A stretch of 64,000 bases of DNA from Archegozetes longisetosus (Eukaryota > Arthropoda > Arachnida > Sarcoptiformes > Trhypochthoniidae). A program made the translations under genes and the position numbers. This document shows positions 49,201 through 63,078 of this stretch, piece by piece; position 1 is the first letter of the stretch, and each line of letters opens with the position of its first letter. Below the pieces are notes generated by a model that was not told where the DNA came from, did not search any database, and saw nothing but the letters and a program-made list of their open reading frames with translations. The stretch lies in assembly GCA_018873245.2 (NCBI GenBank), contig JAEMBT020000004.1, positions 12,098,418 to 12,162,417 on the forward strand, in the 5' to 3' direction.

Positions 49201-52200
49201 ACATTGTAGCAGACATTGCCATTAGTTGTTATGTCGGGCGTCAAAACATAAAATTACTTTGAAATGAAATTTCAAAAAATATAAAACTGTTGCCAGCGCT
49301 CAACACACTTAAGAAAATGGTAACTCTTTTACTACCTTTTTCGTGTTTGAGCACATAATAACGACTGGAACGCCAGACTCTTTGTCAAAAGAAGTTCTTG
49401 ACCGACAATCAGTTCACTTCACTCTCACTAAATACGTTCTATCAATGAGTTTAACCCTTATTTGAAGTCAAGTTTAGAATAGGCACTACTAGACTGCCTT
49501 TAGGTCATGTCTGGTTAATAAAAAAGTAAACAAAATCGCGTCACGTATTGAGTTCATAAGTCTCAAATTGAAAACCCTATGCATCGGCTGTGTTTGCGAT
49601 TTAGGCGAGCTTATTGTTGCCGACCGTTTCATAATATTTTTAAATCAACGTAAACAAATTTCTATTGTAAATAAATCTAATATTGAAGCCAACATTAAAT
49701 AGCCATAAGCTGAGCATAAAAGTCGACATAAAAATTAACACAAAGGGTTAAAATGAAGTTGATGTGTTGGGTGCAGTGTCGCATCACCAGTGATCATGCA
49801 ACTCTCAATCCTTTTCTCCCCTCTTCCCATCTTTTATAAAGTATCATTAAGTAAACTTAAATGTACAGTAAATCGTATCAACTTATGAAACAAATGCACC
49901 TTAATGCAATTTGAATTTGTTTTACCTTTGGATGGAGTCGTTTATCATTAAAATTGAAATCTACTTCTCTTCAGGTTAATTGAGTTTTCATTACCAAAAA
50001 TAGCTTTACCACAAATGGCGAATAGTTACTTAATAATCAGAGCTGTTATTAGATTCGCAACTTGTCCATTAAGTTAAACAAAATTGTTCCTTTTCATTAG
50101 AATATATTCTTCATTAATAATGAGAGTGCTGACATTTCATTAATAATGACTGAATCAACGCCAACGAAATGACCGCTAAATGATTGGCATAAAAGTTGGT
50201 TTAGTTGGCAATCAATATAAGAATGTGATGCATTTATATAATGAACAAATTGGTTCGATTTAAAATGGCATATCAATAGTGAGATGAACTTTAATTAGTA
50301 GATCAGTTCAAAAGCCTTTTAACCGATTAATAGTATCCCAAATAAGTATGAAATATTTACATAGCTGTTGACCAAATACATACATTCTTATTACTTTCAA
50401 GTGATTCATACCAAAAGGTTTGATCCTATAAATCGTCATTTGATATAGTTTATACCACGACGACGATTACGAATTCGCAAGATCTAAATCCAATTAAATG
50501 GATTCGTGTCCGGACTCCAGTGTAACACATCTAAGGCTCAGGTATTCCTCATTCGACCATTAGATCGTACTATTGGTTCATTACATACTGAACGTAAGCC
50601 AATCACTATAAGGCATCTCAACCAAAATCAGTGATTCTGATTAATTGGTCTAATGATTACTTCATTACTTCATTTGATAGTTTGGTTTATGATATTTTAA
50701 ACCTATAAAAATTATTAAAACATTTGTACAAACCTTCAATTGAGTGAAATAATAAACTCTCTAATAGATCTGTTCGAACAAATGGATTAGTTGTGGACAT
50801 AACTAACATAAAACTAACTGCAGCTTAGCTATCAATTTTCACGTTAATTAACATTTATTTGTAGTTTAATTTGTTGTTTGATAAGAGTTACAATTGAATA
50901 AAAAAAGCCAAATATGAGACTTACTGTTGAAACATTTTTCCGTTTAGTTTTCCGTTTGTCTCGAACTGAAATATTTTTGAAAATCAGTTTACTAGAGGAT
51001 TACGTGAAACATTTTTGTTTAAATAATTGGTTTCCATAACATTAATATAGCTTTAGTTAAGCATTTTCGCTACATTTAGTTCATTTCGAGCAAATTGAAG
51101 GATTAGTGCAAACTCATCAATAGTTAATCTGTAAACAAAAGAAATAGTTTGTCAAAAGTTTGCGATTATTTCATTTGCTTTTCGTACAGATTAGTTGTTA
51201 TAATAATAAACTGTTACTTTTCAGAGTGAAAAATAGACAAAACATTATATAAGAGACAGATTCGAACGCATATGAGATGAAGATTAATGAAATTTTTTCA
51301 AATTAAATAAAAGTCAAGTAAACAATAATAACAAATACCTTAAGACCCACTGAGACTCTTGTGTTCCTCCGCTTCAAATACAGTTCACTTCGGATGTAAT
51401 GCCATATGAAACGCAATAATCGCATTCGTTGTTGTGATGCTATACTCCAAAGTGTTATGTAGTTATGCAACAGTTTAGTTTTGCCACCACTGAAAGGCTC
51501 CTACAGTCCAAGAATAGGAAATCACTAACGATTCACAACCCTTTCATTGACTGTTCAACAATAGTTCACTTAATCAGTCGCTTCATTTGATAGTTATTTA
51601 AACTTTAGTTAATTTACACAAGTGTTTGATAAAATAGTTTGAACATTGGCTCAAAGTTTGGAGCGTTTATGAACAATAGCAAAAGTGATTCTCGAAATGT
51701 CTTAACACTCGTTATGGACTAAACTACTCAATACTCTGGCATAGAACGCAAAAACTCAGTTTGCATTAGCTTTGGGGTCACGTAAATAAAAGAGTGAAAA
51801 AGCCGGTAATGCAGAGAGTAGTCGACGAAAGAGACGAGAGATAGAGAGAAAGAGTTCACAAAGTGATAAGAGAGAGACCAGCCATAGGTAAATGCTGTGA
51901 GAGTATGTTAGATAATAGTAGACAAGCCCCAAACTACTGTAAAACCCGCTCTCACTTATTGCCAACTGTTTAATGGCACGAAAGACAGACAGCGCTCTCA
52001 ACACGACTCGCCTAAAACTTACATAAGAGTTATATAACGCGGAGAAGGTGTTACGCAAACTGAACTGATTGAACACTGAGAGCCAATTTTTTAGCTATTT
52101 TAGTGTTGAGCCAGATTTGAAGATGGCATCACATTGTTTAACACTCAATTCTATTGGTAAAACCAGTACAGCTTTCACAACATATACAATTGTGACGCAA

Positions 52201-55200
52201 ACAGTAATTAATATCGTCTGCAATAATAATAATACAGTTGAAAACTATCTCTATGACAATGTGTTCATTGAACCTACAATTTTCTAAAAACTTTTTTCAA
52301 TACTCTTTGAACAAAAAGTAACATTCTATTAAAATGATTTTCAACTGAGTCATTTGATAGAGATTCGGTGCAAATATTTGCTGCACTTTTCGGTGTAGAG
52401 CGACTAAAATAGAGTTTTATTATAAAAATTGTCGATTGAATGGATTGAATAGAGATCGTTGGTCTGACAGCGCATAACATTCAGACTTGTTTACATCACA
52501 TATTCAAATACATGAGAAATAAGACATAAAACTAAACGATAGTCACAAATAAAGTGTTGCATAGTTTTCCGCATTTTTGCTGTACATTGGCTTTGACTGT
52601 AGCCAAAGGGTATGTCTGAATGTCTGGTAATCTAAATATTTGGGATCAGACTAGACCAGACAGTCTCAATTGATTGTGTAGTGACGAGGAAATACATTAC
52701 AATAATTTTACACATTATTTTATGGGTCAAAGTGAAGGTGTGCTTAACTATCTTTTAACTGTCTATTAACTCTATTAGCTGCGAACGGGTCAATGAACTA
52801 TCGTTAAAATAAAACTTTCAGACACCAGTTTTGTAGGACAAACATTTTTTTAGAGATTTGAAGAGTTAAATACGTCCATAATTGATATCCGTCTAGACAT
52901 GTTGCCTAGTTTCCAATTGAAAACCTTTTTAACCTAGAAAGACATCATTACATTTCTAGGCTTTACATTTGTTTCACTTTCGCTTCCGTTTTGATAATTT
53001 ATCAGATCACAAATTCCGTCAAATCAGTTATAATCGGCATATCTCACGACAGAAAACACTTTCAAAACTATTTAATAAATCATTTGACTGAACAAGTTCA
53101 GATACTTTCCTAGTCATTTTTTAACTGAGTCATATTTTTCATTAGATCCAAATTTGATCTAGCAATCACTATCAGGTTATAGTCTATTTGAATAGGCACA
53201 ACTATTCACTTAACAAGTTATCATTAACTCTATTTCATATTGAATACATTCATGTTTTTCACTTGTCAATCAGAATCAATATGAGATGAGAGGCTCTGAA
53301 AACCAAAGTATCTCTCAGTGATAAATGACTTGTTGGTCATTAATCAATTGAGTATAAATGGTCAAAGCATAAAACACCAACTCCTCAGTTAAATATTTGT
53401 AATCAAGTTTTTCTGTAATTCGAGCAAAACAGTTGAGAGCATATGTTTGTCTTGAACAGAGAGAAAAGTCGAACAAAATTGCTTTATTTCTATATAAATA
53501 GAGCTTAAAATACTGTTTTGAATAGACACTAATCACTTATCTTATGACAGTCATAACAATCGCAACAAATTCTGTGACTTACGCGCTAGCTATGAAACTA
53601 AGATTTTTCTTTCAATTGACAATCAATAGACATCAATCGATCATAAATGTTATTCTTATGCAATTGACATCTATACCCACTCTCTTATAGTTCTCTCTCA
53701 CTCTCTCATCTCTCTCAGACTCTCTTCTTTCTCTTTATTTCAGACAATGCAATCAAACTGGCATCAATGTCAATACTCTTATATTATTGAACAAAAATTC
53801 ATATTTGTTTTGGAGTTTTTAAGTTCCGGCATCGGTTCGCAGCCAAGTTCGTCTCCTTTCAAAATTCGTTCGCATCTTCTAATACAAGGCATACGAATGA
53901 ATATAATATGACCCACTTTTCAATGAATCGCTTGTCTACTATCGTATTTATTAGTGCTGAGCATCTGGACATCTGCTAAATCAGAGAGAAGCTGTTCAAC
54001 ATAATGTAATTATTATGTGTTATATCATCTAATTTTTTAAATACTCGCTCAACACCTGGATTTCCAGAGAAAGCAATTCAATTCTATTAATCTTACAATA
54101 AATACATTGCACAAAAAAGTTTGTGAGACAGTCTTTGCATACTTCGCGAACAATTATTTTCATAAGTCTGGGAGTTGACTCATGCATACATTAAACTCTG
54201 GTCTTATAATTTGCTATTTATTACTGTTTACTTTAGGGTTATATATGATTACAAACCAATTGCTAGCAGAGTATATACAATCGACTTTATTGTGGTCGAC
54301 AATCAGAACTTCTAATTTATTTTTCGTCTAAGGCTTACTTATGCAACAGATTTGCATAATATAAAAGTTGCAGTGTTTTGCAAATTGGCATCAATTTATT
54401 TAACTTAATTAAGCGCAACAAAAACAATTTAATCAAGTAAAGTAAAAAATGAAAAACAGTTTATAACAGTTAATGGAAGAGTTATTTTTGTCAAATTTGA
54501 TCGTTTTGTGGCGTAAGTTGGAGTTTGACAATTCTAAAAAATAAGTATTGCGTCACTTGATCCCTACATACTGTACATGATTTTAAAGATGGGTCCAAGA
54601 AGTGTTCGATCGTGGGAAAGTGAGGAAATGTTGTACTGTTTGTGCGCCCGTTATATGCTATTCATATCACACGAGTTTTCATGTAATACCAAACAGTAAA
54701 AAATGCTGTTTTGGAATCCCAGAACGTGAGTCCTGAAGACCATTTCAATCAATTGTTCAATGGTTCGAAGCGATTTTCTGGTCTTACGGGACGTAATAAA
54801 AAATGCAAATAATGTGTAACAGAAACGTGAACACAATTACTGTCGCACAATAGTTATCGCTCGCAAATACCAGAACAAATTTGAGTTACAATTACTGCTA
54901 AATGCAACACATTTTTCATCAAATACTCTCAAAAATTAAGGGAAAAAACTAGAAGATAGAGACAGAGATGAAAAACATCTGCTAATTGAGATCAAATGCG
55001 AGAAGAATTTAAGAACTATTACGCTTTCAAATAAATGCTAAATTGATGGATGCCTTATGTTATGCAAGTCGACAAATACACTTTCAATCATTTATATTCT
55101 TTGCCTACATTTTTGAATGCAACACAAATATTTCACAATCTGAAAACTTTCAAAAGAAGAGAAAAGCAAATATTTCTCGATAGAAAAGATAAAATTTTGG

Positions 55201-56361
55201 AAAAATCTCAAAACTACCTCTGTGTTGTAGCTTGACAGCAATGCAAAACCAGCACTACCCTCAGAAGAGTCACTTCAGTATATCAAATCTATTTTAAATG
55301 ATTAGTCATATTTACTATTTTCTTCTGCAATTCTAGTTCTTATCGCATTTATTAGAATTATCGCAATAAACTACAACTTTTAGTTGATTGAGTTTCTGTT
55401 GGTCTTAATTGCTCGATCAACTCACTCATTTATAGACGTAATGGATTTCATTTTAAACATAACATTCAGATTTGTCACATTAGTATTAGATGAGAATGTT
55501 TGTGAGCTTTCTAACTTTCAAAACAGTTCAGCAAATTTCAGCAAAATGGCTTTAAATCTTCAAGAAGAAAATTGTAGGCAGTGCCAGTTCTTATGTGATC
55601 AAATTTTGGGTGTAATGTGTTTCAGAAAGAATTAAGGATCAACTTTGAAAAATAGAGGGGCATCGAGAGGGAGACCGAAACAGACAAGAACAGAGAAAAA
55701 ATAAAATGTATATTTACGCTGAATATTTAGTATAAATTGAGAAATGCTATACATTATTGCAGTTCCTTATATTTTGTCCTATTGTCCCCTTAAATGGTTT
55801 AGCTTTTAAGGGATACGTGTTTCTGCACGAGTCAAAAATACAAAAGGACTCACCATAAAACCTGCACTAAAAAGTGAAGGCCATAACTGAAAATCGCCCT
55901 AAATTTATGCTGCATCATATTCTATACAAGTATTGCAGCAAAATTAATCAAACAATAGTCTATTATTCATTTATTACTATTTGAAAAAAATTTTTGTGGT
56001 CTTTTTCAAGTAAACTGAAAATTACTTTTGACATTTATGGCACTATTTCTCAATCTTATAGCCAACAAATTCTCAGATTTTGAAAAATCTAAATCGTAGT
56101 CAATCCATCAAAATTATATTTACTATTACCTTCTGTTAACTTATTCAACTTCAAAAATATTTTATTTTATTTTTAGAATATTTGCATAAATCGTATGTTT
56201 TTAATGACGAGTCTATTAGAATAATTACCAAAACTACACCTTTAATCTATTGTTTAATCTTCTTTCGCTTCAATGAAAGTTGAATAACTTCTAGCAAAAG
56301 TTCAGTTGCAATAACTAAACCTCAATCGTAAGAAGATTTCGATTTCGGAAGAAAGAAGTGG

Positions 56362-56365
<4 letters not shown>

Positions 56366-56408
<43 letters not shown>
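56366..56408. repeat. (GA)n microsatellite
   Basis: A perfect run of about 21 AG/GA units, the longest microsatellite in the window. GAGAG runs are binding sites for GAGA-factor-like proteins in arthropods, but length variation alone can explain it. Confidence 0.95.
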
Positions 56409-56409
<1 letters not shown>

Positions 56410-58570
56410 GAATGATATAGAGATGAATGCATTGCGAATTTAGTTTAGGGGCAGAAGTGAGCGCAACATCAGTGAATCATTAATCATTTGTATGGCTATC
56501 TTTTGCTGTTAGTAAAGCAGCTTTTGATGTTTCCAAGAGTGGCACAATATATATCTTATACGAAAAATAAAAGAAAACCCACAGAACTGGCCAACAGTTA
56601 ACACCAACAAGTGTTGGCTCTAAAGCATTCATAATGCCTATTGAAATGTATTGACACAAAAAATTGCCAATAATAACAATAGTATCTCTGATATTTCATT
56701 CATATAAATAATGCATTGAAAAACTAATCATTTATGTTTTGTGCTGTCACTTCAAATACTCTTTCAGACGATTTTTTTGTTAAAACCACTGCTTTCGAAG
56801 CCATGCGCGACATATAGTCTGTTATGGTATTTAAGAGACAAGAAGTTATTGTTCGGACAAGTATGGGAGGATCACATGAAATGAGTTGATGGTCTAATGG
56901 TATGCAATCATCTGAATTGATGACCCCTTACACACAATACTCTCTACTGTCTCTCGATTTGTTTTCTCGCCTCACTTTTCTTATGTCTTGTCTCTGCTGC
57001 GCATTAATGGAAAGTGCGTTTAAGTTTTATGTCCACACTTTTACATCGCGTAAAGTAGTAGAAGATTGCTTTCATAATCTCAAATCGCCTTTTCTTTTAC
57101 TCAAAATTTTATCTCTATTTCGATCTGTTCCTCTCGGCTTTTGGCAAATTTTTGGGTTTGTGTTTTGTTGCTTTGTTGTGATGCTTAATTTAAAACTGAA
57201 ACAATTGATGAGTAAATTAAGGTACAAAGTTGCCAAGTCAACAATAAATAACATGAGTTTCAAGTTATTTTCAGAAATTTTTAAACCAAACATCAAGCGT
57301 TTTATTGTAAACTATTAAGAATATCTGAATGGATCGAAATTTATGAGATCCACTGCTGTCTGGAAACAGTAGACAATTTGACGCTAATAGCATTGAGGAG
57401 TCAATGATATGCTATGAATGCGTTTGTTTGAATCACACTAGAATTCAGTGTACTTTCAGGTTAACATTTGTTGTCATATGCCATTCAATTATAAAAGTCA
57501 TTAGAGTTGCACAAACTTTGCACAATTCATAGATAAGGCACAAGTGAAACGATTATGCCTTCAACGCTTTTTAGCTGTCTCAAAATTCACTATAAATTCA
57601 GATTTGTTCTAAAATTAGGCGTCCATACAGTTGCAAATCCAATAAACACTAAAATTAATGCATTGGATTATCATTAATTAGGTAACTTGAATGTAAAATA
57701 AGCAATGAGTTGTAGCACTCAAATTGTTCAGCCATCAATAGCTAGTTATAAATATTCAGTCAATTCTTGTTTGTTTGGGTAAATTTACAAAATGGCTAAA
57801 AAATTGTTGTTTCAAATGTAAAAGCATTGTGTGTATAGACAAAAATAAGCAAAAACTGTCAAACATTTGAAGTGAGATTTTCAGCTTAATTTCAGTTGTA
57901 CTGAATGTTCGCAAAAATTTTCTATTACTTATTTACAGGGGCCTTTTTGCTCGAAATATCGAATTTCGATTAAAGTTAAATTAAACTACAGTAAAATTAG
58001 TGCATTTGATTGGCAAACAAATATTTCTCTAATAGGTAACTGAAAATAGAATTTTTGAATTGAAGAGAAAAGTGAAATGAAAAGAATAATGAAATGCAAA
58101 TTGAAAATGAGTTGAATGTCTGAAATAGACTGATTTGAATGAGAAATTGCATTTTCGACACAGACATGTTAAATATTAAGTACAAAAGTAAAAAGAGGTC
58201 ATATTTATGTCTGCGAGAAAAAACCAGTCTTTATATATACACATATATAATAAGAGACTGCATATTATATTAAAACAGACAAAAAATAGTAGTTATGGTA
58301 AAGAACGCTTAAGAATGTGGACAAGAGAGCAAAGACTCCTTTGGCATAGGATTGGCACAGAGTCTTCAGTCTGACATACAGGTGTCTCTTTCGTTTTAAT
58401 GCACACAAGTATTACATTTGCGGCACTGATTGTGAGACTGGTCTAACTCTACATTACATTAGACGCTACACAACATTTAGTATAAAAGTAGTAGTGCTTC
58501 TCTTCAATTGATCTGCAACACAAGTGCAAGAATGCTGTGGTTCAGATGCGAACACATACATAGACACACT

Positions 58571-58589
58571 ATAATAATAATAATAATAA
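58571..58589. repeat. (ATA)n microsatellite
   Basis: Six ATA/AAT units in gene-poor DNA. Confidence 0.9.
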
Positions 58590-59715
58590 GAGGAGACGTG
58601 CAGAATAGAGATAGATGTCAAACAAACATTAGCTAAATATATAGTTCATTAGGAATATTCTGTACTTATCTTCTCAATAAGTATTACTAAAACTTTGCGA
58701 ATCACTAGTTATTTGCAAATGCATGCAGATTAACATATTTTAAGGATTAAGCTTCATTTATTATTAATTAGCGCTGAAACATAAAAGAATTTAACTCTTT
58801 AATGACTTACCCTTTAATCTGTTGCAACGAATATATCGCGTATATATTTGGAGAGAACAAACACATAACGAACGCATATATTAGGTTACAATAGAAGGAA
58901 GCAGAATATAAGACAACTTTTTTTCACTTCTATCGTAAGGTAAATGACAGAATAACAACTAAGAATCGTAGCACTGCTTTAATATGAGACTAAAAGTTTA
59001 CAACTAATTAAACTGATTGTATATAAGGTTTTTATTTAAATAAAAGGTCGAATTGGCTCTGAAAAAAAGTTCAAATCGATTTGTTGTTAACTCTATTTGT
59101 GGTTAATTCACTGTTTTATCTTTTTTTATTATTTATTTAGACTTTAGCGTTGCTCTCATAAGCGTTGTTCGGTCAGTTTGTCTAGACGTAAAAAAAAAGA
59201 ATTGGAATGATCGCACATCGCGCAGGACTGACTGCTATTCGCTGTTCTGCCACTATTTGGCACATCCGAACTCATTCCATGTGCGTCAAGTGCTTTTTGC
59301 AGCACTTCATATACTCTCTCACTGTCTCTCTTTTATATAAAAACGATGCTATTCTGCTATTCAGGAATAAAAGTCTCGCATCGAAGAGCTGCTGAACCTG
59401 GTCTCGACATTGGCGGCTCAGGTCAATAGTCTTTTACTCAATGCAACCCATAATAGATTGCGTAACGTTCTCATTGGTTATACACAGCTATCGCAACTCT
59501 AGTCGAGGGATATCTCTGCTCTCACTTGCATTGCATCCAAAGCACTAAACTTAAAAAGCCCTGAAATGACTTCTTAGATAAACCCTTGAAATGTTGGCTG
59601 TTTTGCTACAACAGCGCTGCAATCTATGAACTAAAGTTCAAAGCATATTAACGTTAAGCACAATCTTAAAAAGTTTGAAATGCAAAAATACTGCAATTTC
59701 GCCCAAATTATTCAC

Positions 59716-59721
59716 TTTATT
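59716..59721 (-). terminator. Polyadenylation signal of GPHR
   Basis: AATAAA on the minus strand (TTTATT as written) 66 nt past the GPHR stop codon. Confidence 0.5.
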
Positions 59722-59786
59722 TAAATCGTTTTTAGAAATAGATATAATAAATTAATTGGAATGTATTGATTTAGATAATTTAAAAA

Positions 59787-62290
59787 TTAATTGTCTAATT
59801 GATTATTTGACACTTGTTTTCGCGCTAAGTATAAAAATCCTATACTTGAGAGGGCACTCACTAAGAATATAACGTCAAACCATCGGTGGTAGAAGTTAAA
59901 CTGTAAATCACCCAAAACTTCGGTAATGATTGTCCGATATTCCAGAGGCATGTTCATTCGGATTAATACAACTGACGAAACAAAATACATGCCCATTATT
60001 TGAGCCAACGCCAGAACTATTATATTTGATGACTTTGAACTCGATATGGCATAAAAGAACTAGTCAACAAAAAAATCATTTTAAATTTAGTATTTGCACA
60101 TAGGTAAAGACGAAAAATGCTATAAGTTCAGGGAACTCAATTCATGATAAATAGGAATATATTAAAAATTAAAGTTCAAAATGAATCACTTTATTTAGAA
60201 GCGCTTCATTTTGAAAGTTAGTCATACTTTAGTGAGTGTAATGAGAAGGCCTCTGATGGAAGTGATCACAATGATTCCAACTAAAATAAAAGAGATATGT
60301 TGAGACCAGAACTTGACATCAACGTCAAGACCAATATAGTTGACTACTATTTGAAGGCCTCTCGTGACTGGATCTACTTTTCCAACTCTGTCAAACACTA
60401 TATTGACAGTACACTAAAATTGAAAAACAATTTTGCATTCATTGAGATCCGACTACAAAAGATGAACTGAACAAAAGCTTACTATAAATATTTTCCAGAT
60501 ACAGTAAAGTGAGAAGAAATATCCGATGAAATTGAAGTATTTTCCTTTCAGCGTTTTCGACCAAACTATTCGTTCTTCCATTGATCTCAATTCGACTAAT
60601 TCTAGAAATAATTGTCGCGTCAATTCTTCGAGTGCTTTGCAGTCTTGTTTCAATTGCGAGATGTCGTGTCCTTGCATTGAAACGCTTTTGAGCAAAGACC
60701 AAATCGATGAAGAAGATGACGACATGGATTTTCTCTCATTTTCTTTCTCAATAATGGCCAATCTCTTCTTTTTCATAGCTATTATGTCATAGGTTTGAAG
60801 CAATTTTCTCTCTAAAGAGCTGATATCACTTTGAGTTACGACACGCATAAAACAAGCCATAGAAGTGTAGGGATAGTTGACAGCACCAAAACCCGACAGT
60901 AATGCCATTAACGTGACTCCAATGACTCCAACTCTGCTGATCCCTTGTTCTATTGATAAGATTCCGTGTTTTGGACTTGATATTGGAAACGGATCACCAA
61001 TTTTCCAAAATAAATATATGAATACAAGCCACACGCCAACTGATAGCGGCTTAATTAGATGTCGTTGAATGAAACGAATATTATTTATTAGAAAATATCC
61101 GATATAAAACGGTAGAACTACTATCAACATGAATAACATGGCATATATGCCTATTTTCCAATGTAAATAACGAGAACTGAAATTAAAAGTTCAATTTTAT
61201 ATTAGGCTCACAAATGAAGATAGCTCGACTTTACAATCGTAGTATTTATTTTTGAGACATAGAATACAAACTTCCGTTAAACGTTTAGTCAAGTAATAAA
61301 CATATTGCTGACCAATTGACACGAAACCTTCAACTCATTATTAGATTCATATTTACTACAGTTAATATATACTTAATACCTATTGGATTAAGAAGTTATA
61401 TTTTTTTGCTGTAAATATAAGTTGCATGAAAGGCTGCACGCAGTGTCTCAAAAATACATGCCATCATTGTACAATATTCTAATTGAATGTTCAAACATTT
61501 ATCTCATTTTTATATAATATTGCTTCATCTTCTGAATGTCAGTCAAATGCTATGAACGGTGTCAAATTTAGTAATGTTTATTCTTTCAAAATGATGTCAA
61601 CTATTACTAAAAAATGGACTTAATACAAGTTATCATTCTTTATTCAATCAGATGAAAAATGTTTTACGAATAAAAGAAAATTTGAGAAATGGTTTCGAAT
61701 GAATCGATCGAAACGAAATACAAAGCAAATAGTAAATTATTAAAGATTATCAGACACTAATCATTTGTGAAAAACATTTTTCTCTGACAAAAAAGCTTTC
61801 AATTCGTTTTTTTGCTAAAGATTTTGATTTGAATTCTTTATAACTTGGATTTACAGAAAAAACTGTGATCTTAGAGTTTTTAATCCTTAAATGTGAAATT
61901 TGAACACTTTGCTCAAAATACTAAAAAATACAAACCTTGTGTCTAAAATACCAACGATTTCAAAAATAATCAGTTCAAACATTGAACACGAGAGTGAAAA
62001 GGTCACGCAAAACATAATTTGGACAAACAAGTGATGAATCTATGGATCAATGTTTAGATTTGTTTTAGTTAAACAACTAGTCAATTAATGAATTACCTCA
62101 TAATCACGAAAAAGTTGTTTAACAAAGAAGGCCCAACCGATGGCAAAGAATAGCATCTGTTAAATGATCAGAAAATAAAATTAATCGTAATTAAAATTAG
62201 TACTTATTAAAGAAATGAGTGATAAATAATTACCTGTGTTATGAACACAATCAAAGTGTCAACTATTATAAAACCCATCGGTTCATTCAT
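59787..62290 (-). CDS. GPHR: Golgi pH regulator (GPR89 family)
   Basis: Six exons, 62290-62234, 62156-62097, 62039-61936, 61176-60483, 60413-60228 and 60059-59787, join in phase to 457 aa (human 455). The N-terminus is a membrane helix followed by FAIGWAFFVKQLFRDYE. Then come CSMFELIIFEIVGILDTSSR, RYLHWK, WKIGDPFPISSPKHGILSIE, GVIGVTLMALLSGFGAVNYP and the long cytosolic coiled segment DISSLERKLLQTYDIIAMKK to LEELTRQLFLELVELRSMEE. The second half has GKYFNFIGYFFSLYCIWKIF, VDPVTRGLQIVVNYIGLDVD, FWSQHISFILVGIIVITSIR, FFYAISSSKSSN and LEYRTIITEVLGDLQFNFYH. Eight to nine membrane helices are expected. GPHR is a voltage-dependent anion channel that supports Golgi acidification, glycosylation and traffic. 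All introns are GT-AG with exact phase; nothing is missing. Confidence 0.97.
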
Positions 62291-63078
62291 GAGATGTTTT
62301 TCATTCAATTAAAACGAGTGTCAACTTTTTATTGAGTCAAGATTATCACAAAAGGATCCCAATTATTTAACGATAACTAATTTTTGGTTAATTTGACTAT
62401 CTAAAAGTTAATTAAGTTTTACATAACGTTTGTCTTTGTATTGAAAAATATGATTTAGTCATAAATATTGCCTAAAACGATGTTACAAAAAACAATTCGT
62501 AACTGACTGTTTGGTTAGATTCAAACCAATTCCTTCATAACAATTAAGTCAATACGAGTTAACTCAACATATTTTTGTTCAATTAACTTAAATGTTATTT
62601 TTAATTTGTCACTAATTTGGTTTATAATTAAATGGGTTTGTGTTCATTTTTCAGTTCATAAATAAATTGTTCAAAACTGACGTATACTATTAAAGATAAA
62701 AATGAATAAAAGTACTAACTGCAATTTTCAAAATGCACTCCAAATGCTTACAACATAAGAATACAGTTAACGCTTTTAGCGCAAGTCAACTAATGATGAA
62801 ACACGAATCAAATTGGATTTTTGTACATCAATTATGTCAATGATTGCACTTTTCAAATGTGTTTCGAAAATAGCATTAAGATAGATAAGGATTAATAGTA
62901 AAATGCAAACTTTAGACGAGAGTAAAAAGTTGTCATCTCAACCCTTCAGTTTGAAGTAGACAATGATTCATTATTCTTTTTATCTGATGCCTGAATCAGT
63001 TTCTTTTCGAAAACTCCACCGAATGGTTTCAATTTTTGACCTCAACATCAAATAGTTTAAAGAATTAGACTTTACTAA
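62291..63078. other. Upstream region of GPHR
   Basis: About 0.8 kb of AT-rich DNA between the GPHR start and the fold-back element. It should contain the GPHR promoter; no clear core promoter motif was fixed. Confidence 0.5.

Larger units (their letters stand above)
43246..59786. other. Gene desert, right part
   Basis: About 16.5 kb with no supportable protein gene. It is upstream of miR-100 on the minus strand, so it is the likely place for the promoter, leader and introns of the let-7 complex transcript. The longest open stretches (51756-52076 -, 56902-57318 +, 46072-46278 +, 55384-55635 +) have no domain, no splice support and biased Ser/Leu/Phe content. Polypyrimidine or polypurine patches occur at 51830-51870 and 53690-53740. 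I saw no further known miRNA with both arms. Confidence 0.5.

Noticed and set aside
51756-52076. 106-codon open frame (-), Ser/Leu-rich
   Set aside because: It arises from purine-rich repeats (gagag runs) read on the other strand and has no recognisable motif.
53492-53505. TATATAAATAGAG as the let-7 complex promoter
   Set aside because: It is oriented on the plus strand, opposite to the miRNAs, and nothing else supports a start site there.
56902-57318. 138-codon open frame (+) rich in Phe, Leu and Ser
   Set aside because: Composition follows AT-rich DNA, with no family similarity, no splice signals and an overlapping open frame on the other strand.
60526-61068. Plus-strand open frames across GPHR exon 4
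   Set aside because: Antisense shadows of a well-supported coding exon.
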